A stretch of DNA of 64,000 nucleotides from Phytopythium helicoides (lineage: Eukaryota > Oomycota > Peronosporomycetes > Pythiales > Pythiaceae). The position numbers and the translations under genes were made by a program. The notes below the pieces were generated by a model that was given only the letters and a program-made list of their open reading frames with translations, did not search any database and was not told the DNA's origin. Every line of letters starts with the position of its first letter. The stretch's first letter is position 1. The DNA lies in the NCBI GenBank assembly GCA_024867545.1, contig JANFNE010000011.1:310001-374000 (forward strand), in the 5' to 3' direction. Shown here piece by piece: positions 21,237-31,543 of the stretch.

Positions 21237-21675
21237 GGGATTGTAAGTGCAATATTACTCCAAAGAAATCGATGTGTTTTCCTTGTTGAAAGACTGAGCA
21301 TTTGCGAGAGCGGAAGATCAGGCCGCGCAGCACCGACTATTCAGGGAGCCGATCGACCGAATCACAAATGTCGTGATACAGTTCCAGCCGCTAACAAGGC
21401 CGAACTCTTCTTTGTACGTCTTTGTGGTTTTGTTGCAAGAATCGCTTCTCAGGTTTTCTTGCACATGCTTCTGGTTGTGTGGCTCAGCAGCATCGCGCGA
21501 TTTGCCGAACCTGTACTCTGTGGATCATTCGCACTTGGTGCGCTCGATCGCGTCAAAGATCGGGAAATCGACACCTGCGTGTTATTTGGCACATGAATGT
21601 GGAAGCCTGCAAGCGAGCTTTCCTGGTTGCACTCTTTATCAGAAGTGCTGTTGCAATACACGTCCTCGTGGTGCT
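21237..21675. other. Intergenic, no gene seen
   Basis: The 3' flanks of two convergent genes. Long open frames on the plus strand (21373-21951) overlap the START-like gene and show no domain, so I regard them as shadows. Confidence 0.45.
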
Positions 21676-22808
21676 TCATTTCCCTTTCTCTCGCTGTGTC
21701 GACTGCTGGAACAACGTCTCCATCTCTCGATATATAAGCCCGACATCATCCTTGTACGACTTGATCACGAGGCGAGCCAGACGATTCCATTCTTCTGGGT
21801 TGCACACACCCAATCCTGTCGGCGTATGACCGCGTTACTTCTGGATTGCTTGTCCCCGTCGGCAGCCGGAGCACGCTCCACAACGATCCAGCCAGTTTCA
21901 TCCGTGCAATGTCCAAAGAGCTCGTTTTCGCCTTCAGATATCACGCGCTAGACCAACACCAATCGATCGGAGGTCTCCATGTACCTCCGAGCAGCTAGCT
22001 TTTCGTTGAGATAAGTCTTTGGTTCGTCCTCTGTTCTGCACCCCAGTCGAAGTTTGACTGCGACCGTGTGCTTCGGTCGATCAACGCCCCGTGGAACGGA
22101 TGATAAGTGGCACACTCGCTGCTTGAATCGCTGCACCAACTAGCCACCTGGCCCACGATATACACACAGCATCCATGACGAGCTGGAAGTCGAACGGCAG
22201 CAGCCGTTCATCGCGCAGCGCCACTACAGACGATGAATTGCCATCCTGCTGTCCAGGCGAGAGCTGCACGAACTTGGCGTTCCACACCTTGTCTCTACGC
22301 TTGTGCATGTGCATCCCAATTAATCGCGAGGCCGCGTCGCTCTCGCGCTCCGAGCAGACGACGTCCACGAGCGCGTGCGCCGGGTCCAGTCTCTCTGCCA
22401 TCACGTCCAGCGCGTGCACCAGCTCTGCCTGGTCGGCCCACTCGCTGGCTACGCGCTTGCTCCACGCCTTGGCCGCGGCCGCAAGCGCCGGCACCTCCTG
22501 CCTTGAGCCTCGCGTTCTCCATCTCAGCACGCCTCCTGTCCGCCACCTCGCCACGTAACGCCACACGTGCTGGTGCCTGCTCAGCCGCTCGCGCAACAGG
22601 ATGGAAGTGCGCGGCGCGTTCAGCGCGTCGTCGACTGCTTCTTCTTGGGTTTTGTGGGCTCCAGAGCGCCGTCAGCGGCGTGCGAGCGCTCGTTGGAACC
22701 GCCAGACGCAGGCGGAGCGTCCACAGGTAGCGACAAGGTCGGCAGCGCGGCGGGAGACGCGTCGTCCAGCGACGCCAGCAGCGCGTCCGCATCAGCATCT
22801 TGCGGCAA
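21676..22808 (-). CDS. Coiled-coil / START-like regulator, oomycete family, disrupted
   Basis: Reads MPQDADADALLASLDDASP at the N-terminus, then a basic KPKKKQSTTR patch. A helical region follows (LLRERLSRHQHVWRYVA, EVADRRRAEMENARLKAEVP), then AWSKRVASEWADQAELVHAL. The C-terminal half has VAVKLRLGCRTEDEPKTYLN, RRYMETSDRLVLV-x-RVISE, GENELFGHCTDETGWIVVER and NPEEWNRLARLVIKSYKDDV, ending QQSTQREKGK. From memory this order matches a large oomycete family with an N-terminal bZIP/coiled-coil and a START-like ligand-binding fold (DRVVIVWR...GEG...TDETGWVVV). Breaks: one-base shifts near 22500, 22548 and 22620 and before the final exon, plus a TAG where the family has Trp (about 21950). So either a pseudogene or an error-rich assembly. 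Confidence 0.55.
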
Positions 22809-23183
22809 TGACGCCGCACGTCACATGGGGCATTCGGCAATAGCCCCCCCGGGTGCATTCGCGAATAGACCCCCCGGGGATACCTGCGTAAGTCCATCTT
22901 CTTGATCGAATGCATACAGGTCGAGACGCCAGACGGCATACCGCGGTCATAATTAATACCTGGTCGACGCGTCGCGACGCGTCGATGGCACACGAGACAC
23001 ATCGACACCATCTGACGGTTGGCTTTGTATACTTTTTGACTTGCGGCGCGACGCGTCGCGGACCCCCTTTTCCACAATTCCGACGCGTCGGCTCGTTTTC
23101 AGAAACACATACCATGCCTCAATTAATATGAATGGAAAGAGGGACATCGGATGGGCTTGAAAATGCGGGGGGGGCGCGCGATG
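22809..23183. promoter_or_regulatory. Divergent promoter with four CGACGCGTCG palindromes and GC-rich repeats
   Basis: Between the START-like gene (minus) and TXNL4B (plus). Perfect 10-bp palindrome CGACGCGTCG at 22965-22974, 22975-22984 (abutting), 23049-23058 and 23081-23090. Each centres on ACGCGT, the MluI cell-cycle-box core known from fungi. Nearer the START-like gene, two imperfect direct repeats (about 22829-22849 and 22854-22879) read GCATTCGnnAATAG followed by a C6-7 run and GG. The second contains the palindrome ATTCGCGAAT. Confidence 0.65.
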
Positions 23184-23832
23184 ATGGCGTCGCTGCTGCT
23201 GGAGCAGCTTGGGAGCAAGGCAGCCGTGGACGACGCGATCCGCGAGACGAAGGACAAGGTGGTGGTGCTGCGCTTCGGGCGCGCGGCCGACGGCGTCTGC
23301 ATGCAGCAGGATGACGTGGTGCGGGTCGTTCGTTGCTGAGCGTTTGGCATTCCATCTGTTCTGATGGGTGTCAAATGTGGAAAAGCTGGCCAAGTGCGAG
23401 CGCGAGCTTTCGCGCATGGCGCGGATTTGCCTCGTAGAGGCCGAGAGTGTCCCCATCTACTGCCAGTACTTTGATATCTCGCTCATCCCAGCCACTATCT
23501 TTTTCTTCAACGGAAACACATGAAAGTCGACTACGGGTGCGTAGCCAATTAACGAATATTGTTTACAGGCTCTGATAGTGGTCTCGTGGGAATGAGCAGG
23601 ACGCCCGACCATACCAAGTTCATCGGTGCCTTCCACACGAAACAAGACTTCATCGACCTAGTCGAGGTTCGTAGACAGGCAAAATTTGTTTGGTCTTCCT
23701 TCGACTTGGGATTAAATGTTGATTGCTCAACCAGGTGATCTTCAGAGGCGCGCGGCACGGCAAAGCTATCGTTCCATGCCCCATCGAGCGCTCCGTATTC
23801 CACAGTACACGCTTATCTACAAGGATATTTAG
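23184..23832 (+). CDS. TXNL4B: Thioredoxin-like U5 snRNP-associated protein 4B (DIM1-family, DIM2)
   Basis: Spliceosomal thioredoxin-fold protein. Closer to TXNL4B than TXNL4[41 protein letters not shown], then [80 protein letters not shown] and [12 protein letters not shown]. There are five exons (introns after DDV, after DYG and after DLVE, the last two with clear GT-AG). A one-base deletion near 23791 in the C-terminal exon must be corrected to reach the family ending [11 protein letters not shown] and TAG at 23830. Without it the frame runs 25 bases further and loses similarity. The thioredoxin CxxC is absent, as in the family. Only about 25 bp separate this stop from that of the convergent TPR gene. 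Confidence 0.88.
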
Positions 23833-23856
23833 AGGCATCCGAAGCGTATCGAGTGC

Positions 23857-25649
23857 TTAATGAGAAGACGGCTTTTTCACAGATGGCAAAGGTGGACGAT
23901 GAAGGAACAGGTCCTGCACTAGTTTGTTGCGACGGTCATACGCGACTCGAGCATCTGCGAGCTTGGACGTTTGCTGTGTCATATGCTTTTCGTAGACCGT
24001 TTTCCCAGTCATCACGCCTGAGCTGTTCGACCGACCTCGGGTTTCCTGATCAAAGGGTGGAGGGGAAACCGAGTACTGTCGTAGTTTGTCCTACAATAAT
24101 CAAAGATATAATCGTTAGTTTTTGCCAAATTGTAGGATAGTGCCACTCCCGACATTCCTGACCTTCGTGCCTTGGCTTCGAGGATCTAGCTCGAGAGCAC
24201 GAGTGTAGTCTCCGCATGCTTGTTCGTGTTTTTCCTGATACCTTGCTGCGTCACCGCGGCGAATATAATATGCAGATACTTGATTATCGAACTCAATCGC
24301 TCGCGAGAACTCAAGTTCAGCTCTATCAAACTGCGCGCGGTTGAAGAGCTCGATTCCGAAGCTATAGTGTATGTGGCCAATCCGTGAGCGCATTTCCGGT
24401 GCTTCTGGGAAAATGTCCAGTGCGCGATGGTAGTCTGCCAGCGCCTGAACAAATCACGCACTCAAGTTCATTAGGCTCAAAACCCTTACCATATTGACAG
24501 GCAGCAACTGGTTTCCACCGCGTGAAGGTTGCCGAGTCCCCGGTACGCATCACCCCGGCTTCGATAGTGCTGTGGGTTGCTAAATGGTTCACGTGTCAGA
24601 TCACAAAGCTCTCTCTGCGCTCGAATGACTTGATTCATGGCATTGAGCGCTAGCTGGTACGATTTTTCGCGTAGGAATCGCTGCGCAAGGTCGTTCAAAA
24701 TCAGGCAGCGCTGGGACGCAATTTCTTGGTATTGCTTGGACGTATCAGCTGGCACCCCATTGTCTGTATTGTTCCGCTCGCTAGCAGCACCATATTCATC
24801 GTCGCTATCAAGTTGTCTCTTTTCATTTGCTGTAAATGCCTCAAGCTTGTGTCGATGACACTTTGCCGCGTGATCAACATCTTTGAGTGCGACGTGATAT
24901 TCGCCAAGTGCTCTATTTGCAGCAGCACGCAACAGGTAGAATTTTGGTTCGTCCGGGGCCATGCTAATAGCACTTGTAAGACACTGGATAGCACCAACGA
25001 AGTCTTTCGAAAGTAGTTGCTTACAGGCGCGCTCATATATTGCTTGGGACTCTCGGAGTAGTCGTTGCTCGTGCTCGAGCACTTCGGGGTGGTCCGGCCG
25101 CAACTTTGCAGCGCGCAAGATATCCTTTGTCGCCTTGTCATGCATATGCAGCCGCCAGTGTAGCTTTGCCCGCAGCACAAAATACTCGACATCACTGCCG
25201 TCAAGGCATATGCAGTGATCCACGTCTTCTAACGCGCGATCGAAAGACCCTGCGTTGATGTGTGCAATTGAGCGATGGAGCCAATACACAGGTGTCAGCG
25301 CATCCAAGTCGATGGCTTCCGTCAGGTACGCGATTGCAATACTTGGTGCGTCTCCAAGAATCAGCATGGTATATGCATGAAGATCAAGCAGGGCCGCAAA
25401 CTGAGCCTTTACACGAGGTGGCGGATCCTGCTGAATTGCGAGTAGTTTTCGGTAGCTCGCCATGGCTGAGCGCACATCTCCTAACTCGCAGTAAATTTGA
25501 GCACGCTGTTCATGCAGTTTGGGATCTTCAGGTTGTAGAAAGATGGCTTTGTTCAAGCTCAGCAAGGCTTCCTCAATTTGCCCTGCATCAAACAGCCGGC
25601 TTGCTTCATCAGCTTTCACTCGTGCAGCGTCTGCTAGTGTTGCACTCAT
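23857..25649 (-). CDS. Tetratricopeptide-repeat protein (TTC16-like)
   Basis: Start placed at 25649 (MSATLADAARVKADEASRLF). An earlier in-frame ATG at 25784 would run upstream into the divergent promoter. The protein is built of about eight TPR helix pairs, e.g. GQIEEALLSLNKAIFLQPED, NAGSFDRALEDVDHCICLDG, DFVGAIQCLTSAISMAPDEP, ALGEYHVALKDVDHAAKCHR, YQLALNAMNQVIRAQRELCD and AQFDRAELEFSRAIEFDNQV. A splice near 24480 links to the last TPRs. A GTCAGG donor near 24160 joins a C-terminal exon (DKLRQYSVSPPPFDQETRGR through LPSVKKPSSH and stop). TPRs are protein-binding scaffolds. The spacing and tail recall TTC16-type proteins, known from ciliated species. That identity is tentative. Confidence 0.7.
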
Positions 25650-25816
25650 TTCGGAGTTGTAATTAGTATGAATCACTAAAGCTGGCAACAGACCACTCGG
25701 CCGAGGAGACGCAAGGCTCACGTTGCATCGACTCAAGTTGAAAGGTCGGTAGAAATCTTTTGAATTGTAGCAGAGCAAGCTCAAGCTCGGGGCCTCGAGT
25801 GCACAAGACCGACGCC

Positions 25817-26093
25817 ATGGGACCTCACGTCAAACCGGTGATCAAGACATCGACAATGGAGCCTGAGATGCAGGATGAAGTAATTGCCGTGGCGCAGCAG
25901 GCTATGGACTCCGAAACCAACGAGCAGGAAATCGCGGCGCGAGTTAAGCAGCACTTTGAGCAAAAGTACCACGGGATGCTATGGCATTGTTGCGTTGGAC
26001 GCAACTTTGCTTGCTATGTGACACATGAGCAGTCCAAGTTCCTCTACTTTCTACGTTGGCCAAATGGCCGTGGTCCTCTTTGCAACAGCGTAG
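25817..26093 (+). CDS. Dynein light chain LC8 (DYNLL type)
   Basis: Small cargo/intermediate-chain-binding hub of dynein, cytoplasmic and axonemal. Start at 25817: MGPHVKPVIKTSTMEPEMQD, QQAMDSETNEQEIAARVKQH, FEQKYHGMLWHCCVGRNFAC, then YVTHEQSKFLYF. The family ending (YVGQMAVVLFATA, TAG at 26091) is present one frame over. An extra C at 26051 shifts the raw frame into an unrelated tail that stops ten bases later. LC8 is nearly invariant, so this is almost certainly an assembly indel. The WHC.VGRNF..YVTHE signature is diagnostic. Divergent from the TPR gene across 167 bp. Confidence 0.92.
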
Positions 26094-26335
26094 AGCGCTA
26101 AATACCTCCAATACATCGTTGCAACCATTTGCTGTTCCACTTTCATCGTCAGATTTCTCCGTCCATCTCTGGCTGAGCGCTAAACACTGTTCAACAACGA
26201 GCCGTTATGACAGTAAAAATACCTGACCACATCACACCGCATGCACAACCTGCTTTCACAAATTGATCTTGGCACTCGTCCAATCAATCTTTCCTTAGTC
26301 TCACTCATCGTCAAGAGTTCTCCGGGCATGCAGTA

Positions 26336-29300
26336 ATGACGACATCGGCTTTATCTGCTCCACCCACGAACGAACAAGTTACCTCAAATCCGAGTCTGTT
26401 TACACTGGCAATCGCCCCTCGATTGATACGTCAGCGCTCACGTAGTGTGGTGCTTGCTACTCCACCTCCGCTACCCCTCATCTCTTTGCCACCGGATGCC
26501 GAGTGGGAAGAGTTTGACACGCCCACCAAGACTGGATTCGGCTACACGCTTCCGCACCTGGAGCATTTGGATCAAGTCGACCTCATCGCTTCTGCAGCGA
26601 GAGAAGCTGTTTCGCCAGAAAGCGCACGGGTGTGTCGATTTTTAAGCGACTATATGACGCAAAATGAACATTTCCAAACCCCTCGACATGGGTTCGGTAT
26701 CGATGCCAAATTGGTGTACAAACGAAACAAGGAAGCTGAGTCTGCTGCATTATACTCGATTAGCGGAGCGCCTTCAATGACGTATAAATTTGCTGATGAC
26801 ATCAATTTTTCTGCTGTTTTTGAGAGTGGGAACCTGGATCGAGCATATCGAGTGAATGGCCGCCACTACGCAACTACGAATCAGCTCCTTGGATGCGCAA
26901 GCAGTTCTGCAGCTCTCAACTTACCCAGTCCTCTACCAACAGGACTCGGATCGGCATATACTCCCAATCTTCCATTTGCTTCGTTCGTAGCAGCAGATCT
27001 CGAGTATGATCTCTACTGCGACAAAGATTTGAATACCCACGGTCATATACAATGGTATTTCTTTCGAGCTGTAGTTCCACGCGAGCTTTGTCGACGAGCA
27101 ATTGAGTCGGGGCTCTCCAGCATTCGAGTTCGATTCAACATTCGTAACATGCTCAAGAAAGCGAGCTTGTACAATGAAGGAATGCAACCAGCCGTGTTCA
27201 TCGAATACCCGGCTTCAATTCGTCGAGGCTGGCACCACGAAGGCGCCAATGTGTGTTACTTTAAGAACGCCGACACATACCGCAACCACAAGACTGGTAA
27301 CGTGCAAAACTTTTATACGCTATCGTTCGTGTACGAGTTCAACCTATCAAGCTCAGACGGAAGCAGCCCAATCATAGCATACTTTGCGCACTGCTTCCCG
27401 TACACATACACTCGACTGCAGCGTTACTTGCTGGCGCTACAGAAGGACCCGATTCGAAGTCGCCATATAAAGCGACGCACGCTCTGTAAGACGAATCGCA
27501 GGTAACAACTGCGATATGCTCACTATCACCGACTTTTCACAAGAGGATGAATCTACAGGCACATCTCGAACGGGAATCGTACTGACAGCGCGAGTCCACC
27601 CTGGGGAGAGCAACAGTAGTTTTGTCATGCATGGGATAATCGACTTTTTGACAGGTCCTTCTCTTGAAGCGCGCTTTCTACGGCATCTCTTTGTTTTTAA
27701 AGTTGTTCCCATGCTTAATCCAGACGGCGTAATCCACGGCAACTATCGCTGCTCTCTTGCAGGCACTGATCTCAACCGCCGATGGATTGATCCGTCTCCT
27801 GATCTCACCCAACTGTGCACGCGACGAAAAATATGATCTTGTCACTTCATCGGGCAAGACATTGAGTCTTTACTGCGATTTTCATGGCCACAGCCGAAAG
27901 AAGAATATCTTTTTGTATGGGTGCCGTGCGTTTGACCCAACTAGCCGCGCCGACGCTGCTCGAATACGCTTGTTTCCGCATATTCTGGGGAAGACTAGTG
28001 ATGCCGCTCACGGAGGCTACTTCAGTTTTGCAGATTGCACATTTTCAGTAACCCGATCCAAGAAGAGCACGGGTCGAATCGTTATCTGGAACGAATGCCA
28101 AGTACCGCATTGCTTTACCATGGAGGCTTCTTTCTTTGGAATCGATCCCGCAGGCAATGGAAAGCGATCAGGGATCGTTAGTTCCTCTCAAACGTTGTCG
28201 CCACCCCGACATTTCTCAATTGCGGATCTTCAAGCAGCAGGAACTCGCGTATGCCTGGGACTCATACCTTTCGCCCAGATGCTGCAACTCCAGCGTCAAG
28301 TCGTTCTTTCAAAACTGCCTGATGGTTCACCAACTCCACCGTTAGAGGAAGGAAATACCAAAGAGACAGAAAGACCGGGTGATTCTATTGAGCGGTCCTC
28401 AGAAGACAACACAAATGAAGGATTAAATGCAAGAGACCCCGCCAACAGTGGTTCAGATATCAGTGCAGCAATGCAAGCCACTGCAGGAGCTGACACTCTT
28501 CTATTTGTTAAGACGTCTCCACTCCCAGCCGTGTCTCTTCAATCACACAGGCTGGCGTACTCCTACCTCACCTGAAGATCTATCCGATAGCTCCCCTGAT
28601 GTGGATATTTTAGCCCCAGGCACCAATGAGCTGTGCCCTTCTGATCAAGTCATTTTCATCAACGTTCTCCACAGAAGGATTTTCATTGTCATCTGACTTT
28701 GAGAGCCTTTTCTCTGCTGGGAGCGAAATGTCTTCCATAATGGCACTCTGGATCAAGACGACATGCTCAAAGAAATCGAAGCAACTCTGCCCGATAACTT
28801 ACAGGAAGCCGAGAATGACACTGACGGATCAGTTGGTTCCGAGTCGGATCCTTCGGCCGACGATATGGAGGAGGAGGAACTTGACGACAACATGCAGCAA
28901 CTCCGTCTCCAGTCCCAGACGAAAGTCAAACTCCTAACGAGGCTCAACATATTCCACTATCTCGAAAAAGACCTGTGTTGCTCCGTAGGAACCTGTCGGA
29001 ATCTCGCCTGTAAGGTAGTAGCCAGCTTGGTTTGTACAATCATTTATTCTAACCTTGTTGCGGCTGGGATCAGGTATCGACAAACAGTGCCAGCACTCTT
29101 GAATGATTCACCCGAACCGAGAGCACTCGTAGAGTCATCACCTCTGAACGTCCCGAAACCCCAGACTACAATGGCGTTGCTGCCATTAGGGCCATTAAAG
29201 CGAACTCCACCTCCCCAGCGGTTACGATCAACGTCGCGTATGAATGAAAACATGCCCCTCGATCGCAACCGCGAAATTGCGGCACTGCATTTAAGAGCGA

Positions 29301-29365
29301 TCCAGCGGCGCTCAAAATCGAAGCGCGATCTTTGTCGACCAATTCTGGAAGTGAGTGAGCGATAA
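26336..29365 (+). CDS. Cytosolic carboxypeptidase, M14 family (CCP/AGBL type)
   Basis: Zinc carboxypeptidase of the tubulin deglutamylase group. An N-terminal beta-sandwich (SAVFESGNLDRAYRVNGRHY, YDLYCDKDLNTHGHIQWYFF, RVRFNIRNMLKKASLYNEGM) precedes the catalytic domain. That has the zinc-binding ARVHPGESNSSFVMHG motif, FKVVPMLNPDGVIHGNYRCS, GTDLNRRWIDPSPDL, SLYCDFHGHSRKKNIFLYGC and a catalytic-Glu motif CFTMEASFFGID. Layout is nearest AGBL5/CCP5, which removes branch-point glutamates from tubulin. A long acidic Ser-rich tail (NDTDGSVGSESDPSADDMEE) follows 28575. The frame shifts near 27489, 27808, 27865 and 28560, with further unresolved breaks in the tail, so the locus span rather than one clean frame is given. 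All key catalytic motifs survive, which argues for indel errors. Confidence 0.82.
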
Positions 29366-29445
29366 GGAAGCTAACAATGAACAATGTCGGTCGATTTACT
29401 ATCGTTTCGAACTGATTCTTCTCTCCATGTACAAGTCCATAGACG

Positions 29446-31146
29446 CTACACCGCGTCTAAATGTTGCCGCCCTTCGTCGTCTTGATAACGAGGAGGTTGG
29501 CGACGGCGGATGGGCGAAAGCTGCGGGTGGCGCTCACCATCCTCCTCAAAATCTGACTGAGGAAGCGATAGCGTATCATCATCGGTGATCTCGCTGCCGA
29601 TGCTGCTGCTGCTCGCCAGGCGTTGACGACCCTCTCGATCGCGCTGGCCCCGAGCTGTTGGCGACCGTTGAACACGCGGCAGGTTCCTCCAAGCCTCTTC
29701 GTCGATACGACGAATCAGTTGGAACTCACCCACTTTCTTGATTTTGAAGACCAGAACGGCGGTAACATAGATAAAGATGACGTTGATCCATAAAAGCAGT
29801 GCACTGCCCACGGCAATCTCGTAGAATATGAGCTTCTGCTCTTCGCCGATAACTTCGTCGGTCTGAAAAGCGATGGGAATTCGTTAGGCGGCATGATACA
29901 AAAGGATCGTGGGGGCACACTTCAAAGCGTACCACAAAGTACGGCCCAATCATGACGTAGGAAAAACAAATTCCGCAGTTGACAGTCGGTGGGAGTAATG
30001 CTGCAGCGATGGCAGTCCCAACAACGGACGAAATGTTGGCGTTTGATTCAGCAAGCGCCACACCTGTGCCTGAAAGCGCTGCAACAATAGCGCCGAATAG
30101 CAGCTGAATGGCTTGTCCTCGCTCCCGCATTTCAGCAGTAGGCCAGTTGAGCGCCGTTGCGTACGGACTGAGCACGGCTCCAATCATCATACCCAAGAGG
30201 AAGGTGATCATCTGAAAGACAAACGACAGTGTTAGGCACGGCTTGAGAACTCCCTCCCTCACACCTCACACCACTGTACCAGAGCAAACACTTCGTTCAC
30301 GAACCCGTTGATAAACAAACTACGATCACGAATTGCGAACCCGAATGCACATCCAATGATGGGACCCTGGAATCGACACCGCATCGTTTCAGCCACATAG
30401 CAATTTTTGTTTCCAAAATCCTAAAGTTGGCCGCACCATCAATGGTGACACGAGCATGGAGGCAACAACGTAGGTCTAGACGAAGCAACAATTTGTTTGT
30501 AAGTCAGCACTGGAGAACGCCAAGTCCTGGGAAGCGCGTACACCCGAGTCTCCAACAAGACCAATTGCAGCAATCGCCCTGCGTGACACATCTATCAGCT
30601 ATCAGGGCCACATGTGCTCCATACGCCTCAATACACGCACGAGGAAATGAGCAGCATGCCGACAGCGTCGCGCGAGAGCGTCGAGTGGGCCTCAATGTGC
30701 GCGTACATCTCGGCAACGGGCACGGCCGTGCCGACGTCGGTGCTGCGCTCGAGGATGCGGCGGCGGCTGCGCGTAGCGCTGCGCTTGCTGATGGTCGTGC
30801 CGGGCGTGAGCGACATGACGTCGCAGAAGCCGAACTGCACGCCCACGCCCATGCGCTGCAGCTTGGTCAGGATGGCCTGCATCTGCTCATCCTCGACGCG
30901 GAACGTCACGATGGAGGACGTGCGCGCCTCCACGCTCGTCACGTTGTCCAGCTTGAGCACATCCTGCAGCGTCGACACGATCTGCGCGAGTTTTTCGGCG
31001 ATTGCGAGCGTTAGAATGGGCCAAAATCGCCCCCGAGACCCGCGTTGGGCGCAGCATCAAGCGCCCGGTGTGTCGGAGAGCGAGGTTTCCGGTCTGCGCA
31101 CCTTGCTGTGCTGCTCGTTCGGGATCGTGAGCTGGAACAGCTTCAT
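29446..31146 (-). CDS. DUF389 multi-pass membrane protein
   Basis: Start at 31146 (MKLFQLTIPNEQHSK), spliced to IVSTLQDVLKLDNVTSVEAR, then MGVGVQFGFCDVMSLTP and TRSRRRILERSTDVGTAVPV. This is the soluble N-terminal part of DUF389 proteins. Membrane segments follow: GPIIGCAFGFAIRDRSLFIN, GMMIGAVLSPYATALNWPTA, QLLFGAIVAALSGTGVALAE and the signature SSVVGTAIAAALLPPTVNCG. The last helix is ALLLWINVIFIYVTAVLVFK. A charged cytosolic tail with an acidic patch ends QDDEGRQHLDAV. There are several introns (near 31100, 30500-30600, 30210-30270 and 29863-29930), with exact edges approximate. Function of the family is unknown; a transport role is only a guess from topology. Confidence 0.75.
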
Positions 31147-31543
31147 CTTCCCAGTGATTGCCGCGTCACTCGGCTGTTCGGGAATGAACGCATGCAGGAA
31201 TACTCAATTTACCAAATTGATACATTCGGAAAAGAGAGAGCCATCAGCAAAATTTTGACATCAAGCAAAGCAGACTGGTAGCCGCCTCGAGTGCTGCGAC
31301 CCACACTACAACAGCATCCGAAAGCTTGCTTCGTGATGGAGATGCCAATGTCTAGCTTTGTGATGATCCGGAACAAAAGTCATTCTACAGAGAACGATAC
31401 CAGGGCATGCCGTGGGGGTGGAGAGAGCAAAAACAAAAGGTTGAAAGTTCAGTTCTGATTATTTGAACGGCTGCAGTTCGTACACGTTAACGCTACAAGT
31501 TTTCCATGAACATTTGAAGAATTGCGAAGCGGATAGATGCTCA
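31147..31543. other. Intergenic, no gene seen
   Basis: It contains the DUF389 promoter and the 3' UTR of the LRR-IQ gene. I found no further structure. Confidence 0.5.

Noticed and set aside
22233..23077. Arg/Ala-rich long frames on both strands
   Set aside because: Composition is typical of frame shadows in GC-rich DNA. Only the pieces matching the START-like family were kept.
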